Assembly (NCBI GenBank): GCA_024138015.1
Contig: JAMXBB010000001.1
Span: 94,721,740 to 94,785,739, forward strand
Direction of reading: 5' to 3'
Origin: Lumnitzera littorea
Lineage: Eukaryota; Streptophyta; Magnoliopsida; Myrtales; Combretaceae
DNA: 64,000 bases
Program-made: the position numbers and the translations under genes
Part shown: in pieces, positions 46,346 to 57,720 of the stretch
Layout: every line of letters starts with the position of its first letter
Position numbering within the stretch: position 1 is the stretch's first letter
The notes under the pieces: generated by a model
What the model saw: the letters and a program-made list of their open reading frames with translations, nothing else
Told to the model about the DNA's origin: nothing
The model's database searches: none

Positions 46346-47250
46346 TATCTCAAGGACTTTCAACCTTTTATTGGTAAGACCCTAAATACATTCAGTAGGG
46401 GCCATACCTTCAAGCTTGCGTCAAAAGGTTGAGTTCATCTCAAATGGCTAAGTCATAACAATTTTAGGTAACCAAGATTATGAAATATATAAAGAAATAG
46501 CTATACTCTACATTGGCATTGAAGAGTAAGAGGACTTTAAGCTCCAAATGTTTGAAGAAGTGTATATGATTACCGATCAGAAGAAGGATGATAGGCTGAA
46601 ATACAAAGAAGGCCAGGTTGGTACCTATAGGCTCGGTTACATCCCAACTCCAATGGATGAGTTATGAAATATGCAAGCGAGGGGTAAGAGAGGTGACAAA
46701 TTGTATCACACCCCAATGACCTTTCCACCATTGACATTCATTCGAGTTGATGTTCAAACTTTGGAACATGCTAAAGAGGACACCTCTAACAAGAATAAAA
46801 TAACACACCCATCCTATAAGTCCCAACACTTAAACAAGTGGTTCTCTATCCCTATGAATAGCAATAAGTCTTCTCTAAGGTAAAGGATGAATCACGTTTT
46901 AGTATTTTATTGAGTTTTGTAATAATTACATTTGTTCTGCAACATTGTACTTGAAAGAATTTCTTCTAACCTAATAAAAATCAGTCTTCATTCTCTTCAC
47001 TCCTTCTTTACTCAAGCTCTTTACTTTACACACTTTTGACCTAGATCTAATGCTTCGAATAAAAGCTACGGATACCTCACGCAGATAGATGATGAAAATA
47101 TTGATATCACTTCCGACCCTACTAAGTTAGTCATTAGGAGTGATGTCATTGACTACAGTAACGTGCAAGAAAGCTGGCAAAGACATAAAATGAGTAAAAT
47201 TTTCATTGACGAGCCAACTGAGACAGTTAATGTCGAGACTGATGATAACC
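46346..47250 (+). pseudogene. Protease-RT linker of D
   Basis: Remnants include GFGYIPTP-like LGYIPTPMDEL (46630-46660) and a short open frame at 46671-46883. The rest is AT-rich with stops. There is no catalytic motif here, and none is expected between protease and RT in this lineage. Confidence 0.5.
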
Positions 47251-47254
47251 CAAA

Positions 47255-48140
47255 ATGTTGAAGATTGGAGGGAATTTGAAAGAAGAACAGAAGGCAGAAA
47301 TGACTGCACTATTATCTGAGTACCAAGATGTGTTTGCATGGTCTTATGAAGATATGCTGAGGTTGGATTCATCAATTATGGTTCATCACTTACCCACACA
47401 AGAAGATATCAAACCTAAGAAGCAGAAGTTAAGGAAATTCTAACCAAATATCTTATTGAAAATTAAAGAAGAAATTAGAAAGTTACTAGAGGTCAATTTC
47501 ATCGAAGTATCTAATTATCCTAAGTAAGTAGCCAACATTGCGCTAATAATGAAGAAGAACAGAAAAGTTAGAGTGTATATGGATTTTGGAAACCTTAACC
47601 AAGCAACCCCTAAAGATAATTTCCCCTTAACCCATATTGACGTCTTCATCGATAATACAGCTGGGAACCATATTTTCTCCTTCATGGATAGGTTCTTCAG
47701 ATATAATCAAATTCAAATGTCTAAAGAAGATAAAACCAAGACAACATTCATCACAACTTAGGGCATATTTTGCTATAAAGTAATGCCTTTCAAACTTAAA
47801 GACACTAAGGCAACTTACTAAAGAGCCATGGTTGCAATCTTTCATAACATGATGTACAAAGAAGTTGAGGTATATGATAACAATATGATCGCAAAGTATA
47901 AAGAGGGAGAGAATCATGTGGATAATTTGAGAAGATTGTTTGATAGGTTAAGAAAATTCCAATTAAAACTCAACCTAAAGAAGTACACCTTCAAAGTAAC
48001 TTCAAGGAAATTATTGGGTTTCATAATCAGTCAAAGGGGCATTAAAGTGGACCCTAATAAAGTCAAAGCAATAGTCTATTGCCCTCTCTACACACACTTA
48101 AAGAAATCAAAGGTTTGTTGGGCTACTTAAACTACATATC
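47255..48140 (+). pseudogene. Reverse transcriptase relic of D
   Basis: The RT entry region, LSEYQDVFAWSYEDM.RLD (47300-47370), is followed by MKKNRKVRVYMDFGNLNQATPKDNFPLTHIDV (47549-47645), NHIFSFMDRFFRYNQIQMS, YKVMPFKL and MYKEVEVYDNNMIAK (47858-47893). The catalytic Y-V-D-D box (47873-47884) reads Y-D-N-N, with both metal-binding aspartates changed. Thumb motif KKYTFKVTSRKLLGFIISQRGIKVDP follows near 47970-48050. Enzymatically dead even if translated. Confidence 0.88.
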
Positions 48141-48159
48141 CTGGTTCATATCTTAATTT

Positions 48160-48570
48160 ACAGATAAATGCCGTCCTTTGTTTAAGTTATTGAAAAAGAA
48201 TGCCAAGATAAACTGGGATGAAGAATGCGAGCAAGCCTTCACAACGATCGAGGAGTACCTCATGAACCTTCTAATTTTTATAGCTCCTAAACCTGGGAAG
48301 CCTTTATTTCTATACCTGACAATATTACCAAAATCCATAAGGTGTATACTCAGTCAAGAGGATGAGGAAGGAAAAGAGTAGGCCATATACTACCTAAGTA
48401 AGAAGTTTGCTGAAGGGGATCAAAATTATTCAAAAATTGAAAGACCATACTGTACTTTGGCCCGAGTAATGCATAAACTCAAACAATACATGCTCTATTA
48501 CCAAGTTGAGTTGTTGACTCTACACATTCCCCTGAAGTAATTAGCAGATAAATTGACCCTAATTAGCAGA
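48160..48570 (+). pseudogene. RNase H (first) relic of D
   Basis: LFKLLKKNAKINWDEECEQAF (48178-48240), then LIFIAPKPGKPLFLYL and ILSQEDEEGKE-stop-AIYYLSKKF, form the ordinary gypsy RNase H that follows RT, with GDQNYSKIERPYCTLA and the LKQYMLYY segment. Stops replace Gln and other residues. Confidence 0.82.
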
Positions 48571-48759
48571 ATCTCAAAGTCACAAATGTTACAATCAAAG
48601 TCTAACGTTACATACGTGAATCAAAATTCAGTCAAGGGGCAGGCTTTAACAGATTAGTTAGCAGAAAATCCCTTTGATGATACCCCCTAAGAGATACAAG
48701 TCAAATTCCTTGATGAAGATATCTTAGTAGCTAAAGGAAGTTCTGATGAAGAAAAAGAT

Positions 48760-49150
48760 GATAAACTACTGAAGTGGAAGATATTCTTTGATGGAGCTGC
48801 TAATGTGTCCAAATGTAGAATTGGGGCAATATTAATATCCCATGAAGGTATGAAGTTCCCAGTAGTTGTAAGGCTCATTTTCCCGTACACCAACAATATC
48901 GCTTAATACGAAGTATGCATCATGGGACTCAAAATGGCCTTAGACAAAGACATTCAAAAATTAGAAGTGTATGGAAATTCTTCACTCATTATTGGCTAAG
49001 CTCGAGGAGAATACAAGACAAAAAATCCTAAACTGGTATCTTATCACCAACACTTGATTAAATTAATGGAGAAATACAAACAAATTACTTTCAGTCACGT
49101 ACCTAAGATATAGAATCAATTTACCAATACATTAGCCACTTTACCATCTA
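48760..49150 (+). pseudogene. Second, archaeal-type RNase H relic of D
   Basis: LKWKIFFDGAANVSKCRIGAILISHEG (48770-48850) carries the W..FFDGA...G.G..L element of the additional RNase H found in Tat-lineage elements. VCIMGLKMALDKDIQKLEVYGNSSLIIG (48910-48995), FSHVPKI and NTLATLPSM follow. The Asp of DGA is kept, and the Asp of the E.YGDS-type motif reads Asn (YGNS). Its presence between RNase H and integrase is the clearest lineage marker in D. Confidence 0.85.
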
Positions 49151-50480
49151 TGATCCAAATATTTGATAGAGTCAAGATTCAGCCCCTCACCAATGAAATT
49201 GAAGAAAAGCCTACCTTCAATCTAGCAATTGAAGGTACAAATGGCGAAAAGCCATGGTATCATGATATTAAAATGTGCCTACAACAACGCACATACTATG
49301 AAGAGGCTAAGAAAAAGGATAAAAGGACGATCAGGACATTGGCTACCCAATTCTTAGTAAGTGAGTCCACTTTATACCGGCAATCTTTTGATGATACACT
49401 TTTAAGGTATGTCGATCACAAAGAGGTCGAAATTTTGATGAAAGAAGTACACAAAGGAGTATGTGGCCCTCACATGAATAGTTACATGCTGGCAAAGAAA
49501 ATTATGAAGCTAAGGTATTATTGGTCAACAATGGAAGGCGATTACATCAAACATGTCAGGCATTGTCACTTATGCCAAGTTTATGCAAATAAGATAAATG
49601 CCCCGCCTTAGGAATTACACTTACTCTCTGCACCATGGCCTTTTTTAGTGTAAGGAATAGATATCATTAGCCCGATTACTCCAAAAGCATCCAATAGGCA
49701 TCGCTTTATACTGGTCGCCGTCGACTGCTTCAATAAGTGGGTTGAGGCCTCATCCTATTCAAATGTTACTAAAGGGCTAGTAATCAAGTTCATTAAGAGA
49801 GATATCTTAGCTCAATACAAAGCTTTAGAAACAATTATCACCAACAATGACACTAATGTCAACAATAAGCTTATGTCAGAGTTGTCCCGACAATATAAGA
49901 TCATTCACAAAAACTCCATACCTTATTGAACCTAGATGAATGAAGCCGTTGAAGTAACCAATAAAAACCTCAAAAGAATCATCAAAAAAATAGTTGTTAC
50001 ATATAAGGACTAGCATGAGATGTTGCCATCCACACTTATAGCCTATCGAACTTCCATCAAAACATCAATTAGGGCAATACCTTACTCTTTGGTATATGGT
50101 ATTGAAGCAATATTACCAGTAGGGGTTGAGATCCCATCTCTCAAAGTACTATCAGAAACCCAGTTGGACGAAGCCGATTAGGTAAAGAAACACATCGAGC
50201 AGCTAAATTTGATTGATGAGAGAAGATTGACAGCTTTATGTCATAATTAGTGTTATCAACAAAGAATGGCTGGGGCTTTTAATAAAGGAGTACAACCCTA
50301 GAACTTCAAAGAGGGTTATATAGTATTGAGAAAGGCTCTTCCTAATGCACAAGACTCCAAAGCAAAATTTGCTCCCAATTATGGAGGCCTTTATGTCATG
50401 AAGCAAGTATTACTAGGAGAAGCTTTAATTTTATCCTAGATGATGGTCTAAAATTGAGAGACTTGTAAATGCTGACGCTA
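49150..50480 (+). pseudogene. Integrase relic of D
   Basis: The 153-codon open stretch (49150-49611) carries the zinc-binding region: EVHKGVCGPHMNSYMLAKKI and HCHLCQVYANK. The core reads GIDIISPITPKASNRHRF (first Asp kept), IITNNDTNVNN (49837-49866; the family reads IITDN, so the second catalytic Asp at 49843-49845 is Asn) and AVEVTNKNLKRII (Glu kept). LIDERRLTA.CHN and NFKEGYIVLRKALP follow near 50200-50340. Stops and the D-to-N change inactivate it. Confidence 0.87.
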
Positions 50481-51376
50481 TAAAGTTGTATTACCCATGA
50501 AAAGTCAATGGAAATTTTTACTTAGAACATGAAAATGATAGTTGTCTTAAATGTTATTGTGGTCTAATTTTCATTCTCTACAAGCAAAGTTGGTATCCTT
50601 AGCTGTTGTTGGTGTTGGAATCATCACCATCCCTTATTTCTGCTCCATCAAAAGGTTCAACTCCCTTATCCCATTTAACTGAACCTATACATCGAAAACA
50701 CGAGAGAAGTTGAAAAGTGGGATATAGAACATTGGTAATTAACTAAACTCTTTAAAATACTCTATTACGGATTAATCCCCCTCGATGAGGAGTATTAACT
50801 ATTTTTTTTAGGGAAAGGTGAAACCTAGACGAAAAATCACCTCATGATAGCTATTTATTAATCAAAGATGAGACAAATCAACTGAAGAGTAAGTAGAGGA
50901 CATTCTGTATCAGGCTAATTTCTATGACCTCTCAAAAAAAGGCCAGGGAGTTTCAAGTTTGAAGTTATTTCAAAGAATGAGTTAGTTGGTTTTGATAGGA
51001 CTTTTCAACGAAAGGTTTCGTAATTTGAGTGCTATTGGCAAGACCAGGTAAGTACCTTTTTTAACATTGCATTTAGGTTACATTTCCTTAGATAATAACT
51101 AGTATTTGTGATTCTTTCTCTTAACAATCTTTTAGGTAAAGTTTTTAGGGCGTTTACCCTTTGTACCATCTTTTTAGCCCTAGCTAGCTCATAGAGTGCT
51201 ATCTCACCTTTGATCCATTCATCTTTTTCTCACCAATTCCTAGAGTGGTGTGTTGTTGGTTCTCCACTCCTTTTAGGGTTCTAGTTAGCTCATAAAACAC
51301 TATCCTGATTTACCATTTTCTCCTAAGGATCAATAAGCCATATGCTACTTTTCCTTTCTCTCTTTAGGCTTTTAGT
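50481..51376 (+). other. 3' UTR of D, proximal part
   Basis: No coding is seen after the integrase. Near 51165-51310 there are AGCTCATAGAGTGCTATC and AGCTCATAAAACACTATCC, early forms of the repeat that becomes regular at 51377. Confidence 0.5.
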
Positions 51377-51775
51377 GAGCCCATAGGGCGCTTTTCTTCA
51401 CCAATATTTTTGTAGCAAGCCCATGGGGGGGCTTTTCCTCACTAATTTGTTATAGAGAGCCCACAGGGCACTTTTCTTAACCAAGTTCTTAACGAGCCCT
51501 TAAGGCGCTTCTCTTCTCCAATTTCTCTCAAGCAATCCCATAGGATGCTTCTCTTCATTAATCACTTTTAGCAAGCCATAAGGCACTTTACTTCATTGAT
51601 TTCTTAGCAAACCTGTACGATGCTTCCCTTCATTAATCTCTCTTTAAGGTCTTAACAAGCTCCTAGGGCACTTCCTTTCATCAATTTCTCTTAGGGTCTT
51701 AGTAGGCCTACAAGGCGCTCCCCTTCATCAATTTCCCTTAAAGTTTTAGCAAGCCTATAGGGCGTTTCTTCTAAA
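51377..51775 (+). repeat. Degenerate 37-47-bp repeats in D 3' UTR
   Basis: About ten units of the type AAGCCCATAGGGCGCTTCTC, TTCACCAATTTCTCT, spaced 37 to 47 bp. The same words occur at 38872-39115 in E. Confidence 0.75.
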
Positions 51776-51806
51776 TCCATTTAAGGTTGCTAGTCCCCTA
51801 AAGACG

Positions 51807-53454
51807 TGATAAGTGTAAATTACTCTACACTTTCAAGCCATGTTTAGGCATAGAATTGATCATAAATGTAATTTAATTCTTAAGTTTTTTATACTTAATT
51901 GTATAAAATATTGATTTTAGGTAAATTACAAGTGAGGGGATGAATTATACACAAGAACAACAACTTTCTAGTCAGTTGCGGCTATGAAGGAAAGAAATTA
52001 GGGAAGTAATATCAATCACGGGTGTGATAATGAAGTAATAAAGAATCCAGCCTTGATTACGTCTTCAATCACAGTCGTGATCAAGTAAGTATTGACGATC
52101 CTCCTATTAGTTATGGCTGTGATTGAATAACAAGAGGCTGATCACGTTCCCAATCACGAGCGTAATGAGGTATAATTAAGCAATGAGAATTTCACAACCT
52201 CAATAATGACTATGATTGGTGAAAAATATTGTCTTTCGATAATATCATTCCCCAAGTCACGAACGTGATGGAAAAAGCACAACTGTTCTTTTTTACCTTT
52301 TCACATGAACCAATATGTGGAAAATGTCAAGTGGTGCCTTAAAGAGGTAGATTCGAGTCTTTTGACGAGGAGAATATAAAAATACCGCAACTTATCAAGA
52401 GAGAAAAAGAATTAACATCACCAAGAACATCACATTACTTACCCACAACATATCCATTCACTCATCCTTATACCCAATTTGTATTTTTTCCATTTTTCTT
52501 CTATATAGTTTTCTAAGTGTTGTACTGTACTTTTTCCAGAATTACTCAAGAGAGATGATGGGAATTCGTTATTCGTGTATTCGTCAAACTTCTTCAATGG
52601 AATAAAGAGGGGTTTTTACTTTTTACTTATTCTGTGTTTTATTTCTGTTTAATTATGATTCCTGTTAGTTTGTGTTATTGTTTTATCATATGTGAGTAGT
52701 CCATTAGGGCTTGCTACATCACTTAATATGATCAAGTGCATGAAAAAGTAATTTCCTAATATTTGTTAATTCTGATGAATGGCACTTAATGAATTTAAGT
52801 ACGATGTAATGCACGACATTGACTCAAGAGGATTTCAATAGAATATGTCAAGAGATAATTCTATTGAATAGAGATAATTCTATTGAATAGATCTAATTCA
52901 TTGGAATAACTTACTCCTGATAATAGAGATATTATTAGGAAAGTTACTGCATTCTTAGGAGAATCGATACATTAACATGACATTAATGCAATCCGAATTG
53001 GCCGTTAATTAGGAAGAGATTCCAATAGACACAATTAAGATTAAAAGTAAGTAGTTCTAAAAAGAGTGCTTCCATATTGTAATTTCCTGCAGATAACAAG
53101 TATTAGGATAAAAACTATTTTGGTAAGATTATGCTAAGTGGTAAAGCAAGTTTGCATGTTAAGTGTGTTGTTCATAATTGTTCTTGTAATCATTGTAGTA
53201 GTCACATTAGTTTGTGGATTAGTGTACTTTAGTTAACAAATTAAAGTCTTAATAATCTATCACTTGATAAATTTGACTGCTAGATAATAGGAAGATTATT
53301 AAGTACTAGTGTTTAAATCATTTTTCCCAATGAAGATGACCCTATACTCATCCATGCTATAAAACGATAGATACACTTTCTTGTCGAACTAAGTTAATGA
53401 TAGAATATAGGTTTGTAATTTGTAAAACTCGAAAGCTCTAATTAGAGGCAATCA
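51807..53454 (+). repeat. 5' LTR of F
   Basis: It starts TGATAAGTGTAAATTACTC after AGACG and ends GGCAATCA six bases before the PBS, about 1.65 kb. An array of ATCAC-N4-GTGAT-like sites lies at 52015-52269. A TATA-like ATATAAAA is at about 52373. The right boundary is inferred from the PBS, since the 3' copy is missing. Confidence 0.75.
52015..52269 (+). promoter_or_regulatory. Six near-palindromic ATCAC-N4-GTGAT sites in F LTR
   Basis: Sites at 52015-52028 (ATCACGGGTGTGAT), 52068-52081 (ATCACAGTCGTGAT), 52110-52123 (GTTATGGCTGTGAT), 52153-52166 (ATCACGAGCGTAAT), 52205-52216 (AATGACTATGAT) and 52256-52269 (GTCACGAACGTGAT), every 40-55 bp, 100-360 bp upstream of the TATA-like sequence. Their dyad symmetry suggests binding sites for a dimeric factor. 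Confidence 0.6.
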
Positions 53455-53460
53455 AGTTTT

Positions 53461-53478
53461 TGGCGCCGTTGCTAGGGA
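53461..53478 (+). other. Primer binding site of F (tRNA-Asp)
   Basis: TGGCGCCGTTGCTAGGGA differs at one base from TGGCGCCGTTGCCGGGGA-type sites that Athila elements use and that complement the 3' end of tRNA-Asp; the AGTTTT before it is also typical. Confidence 0.88.
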
Positions 53479-53604
53479 CAATCGACATCATCATTAGGAA
53501 CATTAGGATTCCTATTCTTCTAGTATTTGTTTTTCTTTTATATTTGTTAGTAGTTTAGTTGAAATACTTGTGCTCATATTGGATTATTTGCTAAATTACA
53601 ATTT

Positions 53605-55370
53605 ATGACCCGAAGCAACACAACTGATCTAGCTGACTTCGATCCTGAACCCAAGAAAACACTTAGAAGTAACTTAAAGAAAGTCTAAGAGTATTTTGAG
53701 AAGCAAGTATCAGCTAGTAAGGAAGTAAGAGCACAAAAACCATTAAGATCCAGAATGAATAACCTAGATCAAAATGCTAAGCCGCCAGTAAGAAATTAAT
53801 TCTTGAATCTAAAACATGGTATCCAAGGAGATCCATCATTTAATTTAGACCCACATCTTGATGGAAATCGAAATGTAGTACAAGTGAGAAATGAGCCAGG
53901 AGTAAATCCATCTGTGGCTCTTAAAACAATGCTAGATTATTATAGGCCCAATCTGGATGAGGCTAGTACCAGCATAGCTTGGCCTAGAGATCAAGTCAAT
54001 ACATTTGAAATCAATCCGAATATCATTCAAATAATCTAGCAATGTGTTCAGTTTGATGGGTTTCATAATGAAGACCCCAACAACCATTTGCAGCAGTTCT
54101 TGGAGATATGTAACACATTTAAGATAGGTAGAGTTTTTTAGGACGCTATTAGACTTAGGCTATTTCTATTTTCACTAAATCCAATGTAAAGTAGTAGCTT
54201 AACTCTATGCTACGAAATTCCATTAATACTTGGCAAGAAATGGCTAAGCTGTTTATTAGAAAATACTTCCCACCCTTAAGGACAGCTAAGCTAAGGGCAA
54301 ATATTTCTTAATCTAGTCAAATGGATTCAGAGACTTTATATGAAGCATGGGAGAGGTGGAAGGAATTGTTAAGGAAGTACCCTCATCATGGTCTTCCGGA
54401 TTGGCAGCAAGTTCGGACATTTTATAATGGACTGAACTATATAACCTAACAACTCATTGTACAGCTACTAAAGGCAGCTTAAATCATAAGTCAACTGAGC
54501 AATGCATTCAATTGTTTAAAGACATGGTCAATAATCATTATCAAAGGTCTTCTATAAGAGGAAAAGAAAGAAAGTGAGCAAGAAAACATGAATTGGATGC
54601 CACTTCTGCTTTAGCACATAAGGTAGAGATGTTGATAAGGAAGCTTGATAGCCTCACAATTGGTCAGAACAAGGCTTTGGCACTTTTATATTCACAATTG
54701 GCTAACCTTTTAGAGATAAATCATGTGGAAGAGGTCGACTACATAAGGAACCCGATCAAACCAAGAAATAATCCTTTCAGTAACACCTACAAACTAAGTT
54801 GGAGAAATCATCCAAATTTTCGATGGGGCAACAACACCGGTCGGAGTTCTAATATAAAATCTCCTAGATTTCAAAGACAAGTGCCACCTCCTCAAGGTAA
54901 ACCAACTTCCATTGAGGAAATGTTGACTCAATACATCAAGACCTCTAAGAACCACCACCAAGCCATAGAAACAGCCTTAAGAAATCAAAGAGCCTCAATA
55001 CATTAGAAAATCAGCTTAGGCAGATTTCTAAGATGTTATCCAAAAGAGCTCCTGGATCGCTACCAGGCAACACGGAGACAAACCCTAAGGAGCACGTTAA
55101 GGCTATGACTCTTAAAAGTGGCAAGGAGTTATAAACTTCTAAGAGGATCCAAGACAGTAGAAAAGAAGTTAAGACCACGAATGGGGATTGTCCAATGAAT
55201 AATGAATCACTAGAAGAGGAAGTCTTACCAATAGCGCCAAAAGAATATAAGCCACCTTTGCCATACCCTTCGAGACCAAGGAAGGATAAGGATGATGAGC
55301 ATTATAAGAAGTCTTTAAAACTCTTCAAGTAATTACACATCAACCTTCCTTTGGTGGAAGCTCTAGGCTA
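53605..55370 (+). pseudogene. gag relic of F
   Basis: The start at 53605 opens MTRSNTTDLADFDPEPK. A frame at 53803-54039 ends ..FEINPNIIQII, followed by QFDGFHNEDPNNHLQQFLEICNTFKI, IRLRLFLFSLNPM and SLYEAW/PHHGLP-like pieces (54050-54420) in shifted frames, all in Athila gag order. The 137-codon frame (54593-55006) contains KLDSLTIGQNKALALLYSQLANL, SWRNHPNFRWGNN and PPPQGKPTSIEEMLTQYI, the C-terminal part. Stops and several frameshifts disable it. Confidence 0.85.
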
Positions 55371-55935
55371 AATGCCTAAGTATGCAAAATTCTTGAAGGA
55401 GCTTCGTTCCAACAAGAGGAAATTAGATGAACTTTCTACTGTTATCCTGGGTAGAGAATACTCTACAGTTCTTTTGAACAAGTTACATAGGAAACTCAAG
55501 GATCCTGGTAGCTTTATTAGCCTTTGTTTAATAAGAAACCTTCCAGTAGAAAAGGCATTGATAGATCTTAGAGCCAGCATCAATTTGATGCCCTGAAAGT
55601 ATCTTATAGTTTGTTTAAGAGATTGAATTTGAGGGAGCCTGAAAGTATTCGAATAAGCATCCAGTTGGCAGACAGATCCATGTGGTTTCCAAGAGGAGTT
55701 GTAGAAGATGTTTTAATTAAGATACATGACTTTATTTTCCCTACAGCTTTTGTAGTGTTGGATATGAACAAGGATATCAAGGTTCTACTCATTTTGGGAA
55801 GACCATTCTTGGCGACTACAGGTGCTATGATTGATGTCAAGGATGGGAAGCTGGTCCTTCGGGTCGGAAGCGATGAAATGGTGATCAAAATGCCCAACGT
55901 CTTGAAAAAATCAATGAGCGGTGATGATGAATGAT
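55371..55935 (+). pseudogene. Protease relic of F
   Basis: MPKYAKFLKELRSNKRKLDE and the end of the 55372-55596 frame give ALIDLRASINLMP, where the Athila active site D-L-G-A has Gly changed to Arg (codon 55570-55572). After a frame change, 55611-55934 reads IQLADRSMWFPRGVVEDVLIKIHDFIFPTAFVVLDM, LILGRPFLATTGAMIDVKDGKLVLRVG, an almost undamaged C-terminal half with the LGRPFL motif. Confidence 0.88.
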
Positions 55936-56099
55936 CTGCTATTGATTCATTTAACTTCACTGTTTCTAAGTTTTTGCAAGATGTCTTGAGTAAGGATCCT
56001 TTGGAGTCATGCTTGACAAAAGGAAATGAAGTAGATGAAGTCAAAGAAGTGAAAGAGATGATCACTCAATTGGAGGTATGTAGTATACAAGTGAAGAAT

Positions 56100-57325
56100 T
56101 TCGGGATTAAAGAAACTAACAAAGTTTGATTACTCATATAAAGCCTTTGGTTGAGGAGCCCCTTGACTTAGAAATGAAATGATTGCCCACTTATTGAGAA
56201 TATGCCTTTTTATCTGAAGATTCTAAGCTGCCAGTGATCATATCATCAAGGCTAGATTCTTACCAAAAAGAGAAAGTTTTATTAGTTATAAAAGAACATA
56301 AAAGGGTAATTGCATAGAAGATATCAAACATCAAGTGAATCAGTCCCTCCTTTTGTATACATAAAATTTTGATGGAGGAAGGATGCAAATCAGTAGTGCA
56401 ACCTCAAAGGAGGCTAAATCCTAACATGAAGAAAGTAGTTAAGAAACAGATAGTGAAGCTGATGGATGTAGGACTCATTTACCCAAATCAGATAGTCCAT
56501 GGGTGAGTCTGATTCAAGTAGTTCTAAAGTGGGTGGCATGACGGTAGTGCCAAATGAGAAGAATGAACTAATACTGATGTATACTGTGATTGGTTGGAGA
56601 GTATGCATTGATTACAAGAAACTCAATGATAAGGAAAGACCATTTCCCACTACCTTTTATTGACCAAATGCTATAGAGATTAGCAGGTCATGAATACTAC
56701 TATTTCCTAGATCAGATGTCTAGTTATTTTCAGATTCCGATAGCTCCAGAAGACCAAGAGAAGACTACCTCTACTTGCTCCTATGGTACTTTTGCCTACC
56801 GTAGAATACCGTTTGGACTGCGTAACGCACCTGCCACTTTCCAACTTTGTATGATGGCTATTTTGGGGGATTTAGTAAAGGATGTGATGGAAGTCTTTAG
56901 GGATGATTTTTCCATGTTTTGCAATACATTTGATAGATGCCTTGCAAATTTAAAAAGGGTACTGTAGAGCTGCGAAGAGACGAACTTAGTTCTTGACTGT
57001 GAAAAGTGTCATTTTATGGTACAGCAAGGCATTATGTTAAGACACAATATATTAAACAAAGGCATCGAAGTAGATAAGGTAAAGATAGAAGTGATATCAA
57101 GGTTACCACCATCGTCATCTGTAAAGGCTGTGAGGAGTTTCTTAGGACATGCTAGATTTTATCGGCGATTCATTAAGGACTTCTCTAAGATAGCAAGGCC
57201 ATTGATAAAGCCTCTTGTGAAGGGTATACCGTTTGATTTTAACACCAATTGTTTAGAGGCTTTTAATGTTTTGAAAGAAAAATTAACCAATGCTCCTATC
57301 ATAGTAGTGCTCAATTAGACCATGC
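56100..57325 (+). pseudogene. Reverse transcriptase and RNase H entry relic of F
   Basis: GWRVCIDYKKLN (56590-56630), then MSSYFQIPIAPEDQEKTT and GTFAYRRIPFGLRNAPATF (56716-56850), and VMEVFRDDFSMF (56886-56920). The F-V-D-D form of the catalytic box has Val changed to Arg (56899-56901), but both aspartates are kept. CHFMVQQGIMLRHNI, GIEVDKVKIEVISRLPPSSSVKAVRSFLGHARFYRRFIKDFS (57016-57190) and LTNAPIIV follow in the same frame. The stretch 56100-56590 has more damage. Confidence 0.88.
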
Positions 57326-57720
57326 CGTTTGAATTAATGTGTGATGTAAGTGACTCAGTAGTAGGAGCAATATTAGGGCAAAGAAAAGACTGACACTTTC
57401 AACCAATACATTATGCTAGCAAGACACTTATTCCAACTCAAGTGAATTACACCACAACTAAGAAAGAATTGTTAGCGATTGTCTTTGCTTTTAACAAATT
57501 TCAACCTTATCTGATTCTCTCTAAAGCGATTGTTTACACCTATCACTTAGCTTTAAGATACCTTTTATCTAAATCTAATACAAAACCTCGGTTGATCCAT
57601 TGGGTATTGTTGCCACAAGAATTTGATTTAGAAATAAGGGACAAGAAGGGGGCCGAAAGTTTGGCTACAGACCATTTGTCTAAGTTGGATAGTGCACATC
57701 TAAAAGAATTGGATGAGGAT
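57326..57720 (+). pseudogene. RNase H relic of F
   Basis: FELMCDVSDSVVGAILGQRKD, IHYASKTL and NYTTTKKELLAIVFAFNKF (57330-57500), ending RDKKGAESLATDHLSKL, keep the D...G..L.Q and ASKTL.....NY..TEKELLA pattern of gypsy RNase H. Two stops occur before 57442, after which the frame is open. Confidence 0.87.

Noticed and set aside
46088..46363. Minus-strand 91-codon frame
   Set aside because: It is the antisense of D's protease, which has clear motifs on the plus strand.
55604..56065. Minus-strand 153-codon frame
   Set aside because: It is the antisense of F's well-preserved protease half and has no domain of its own.
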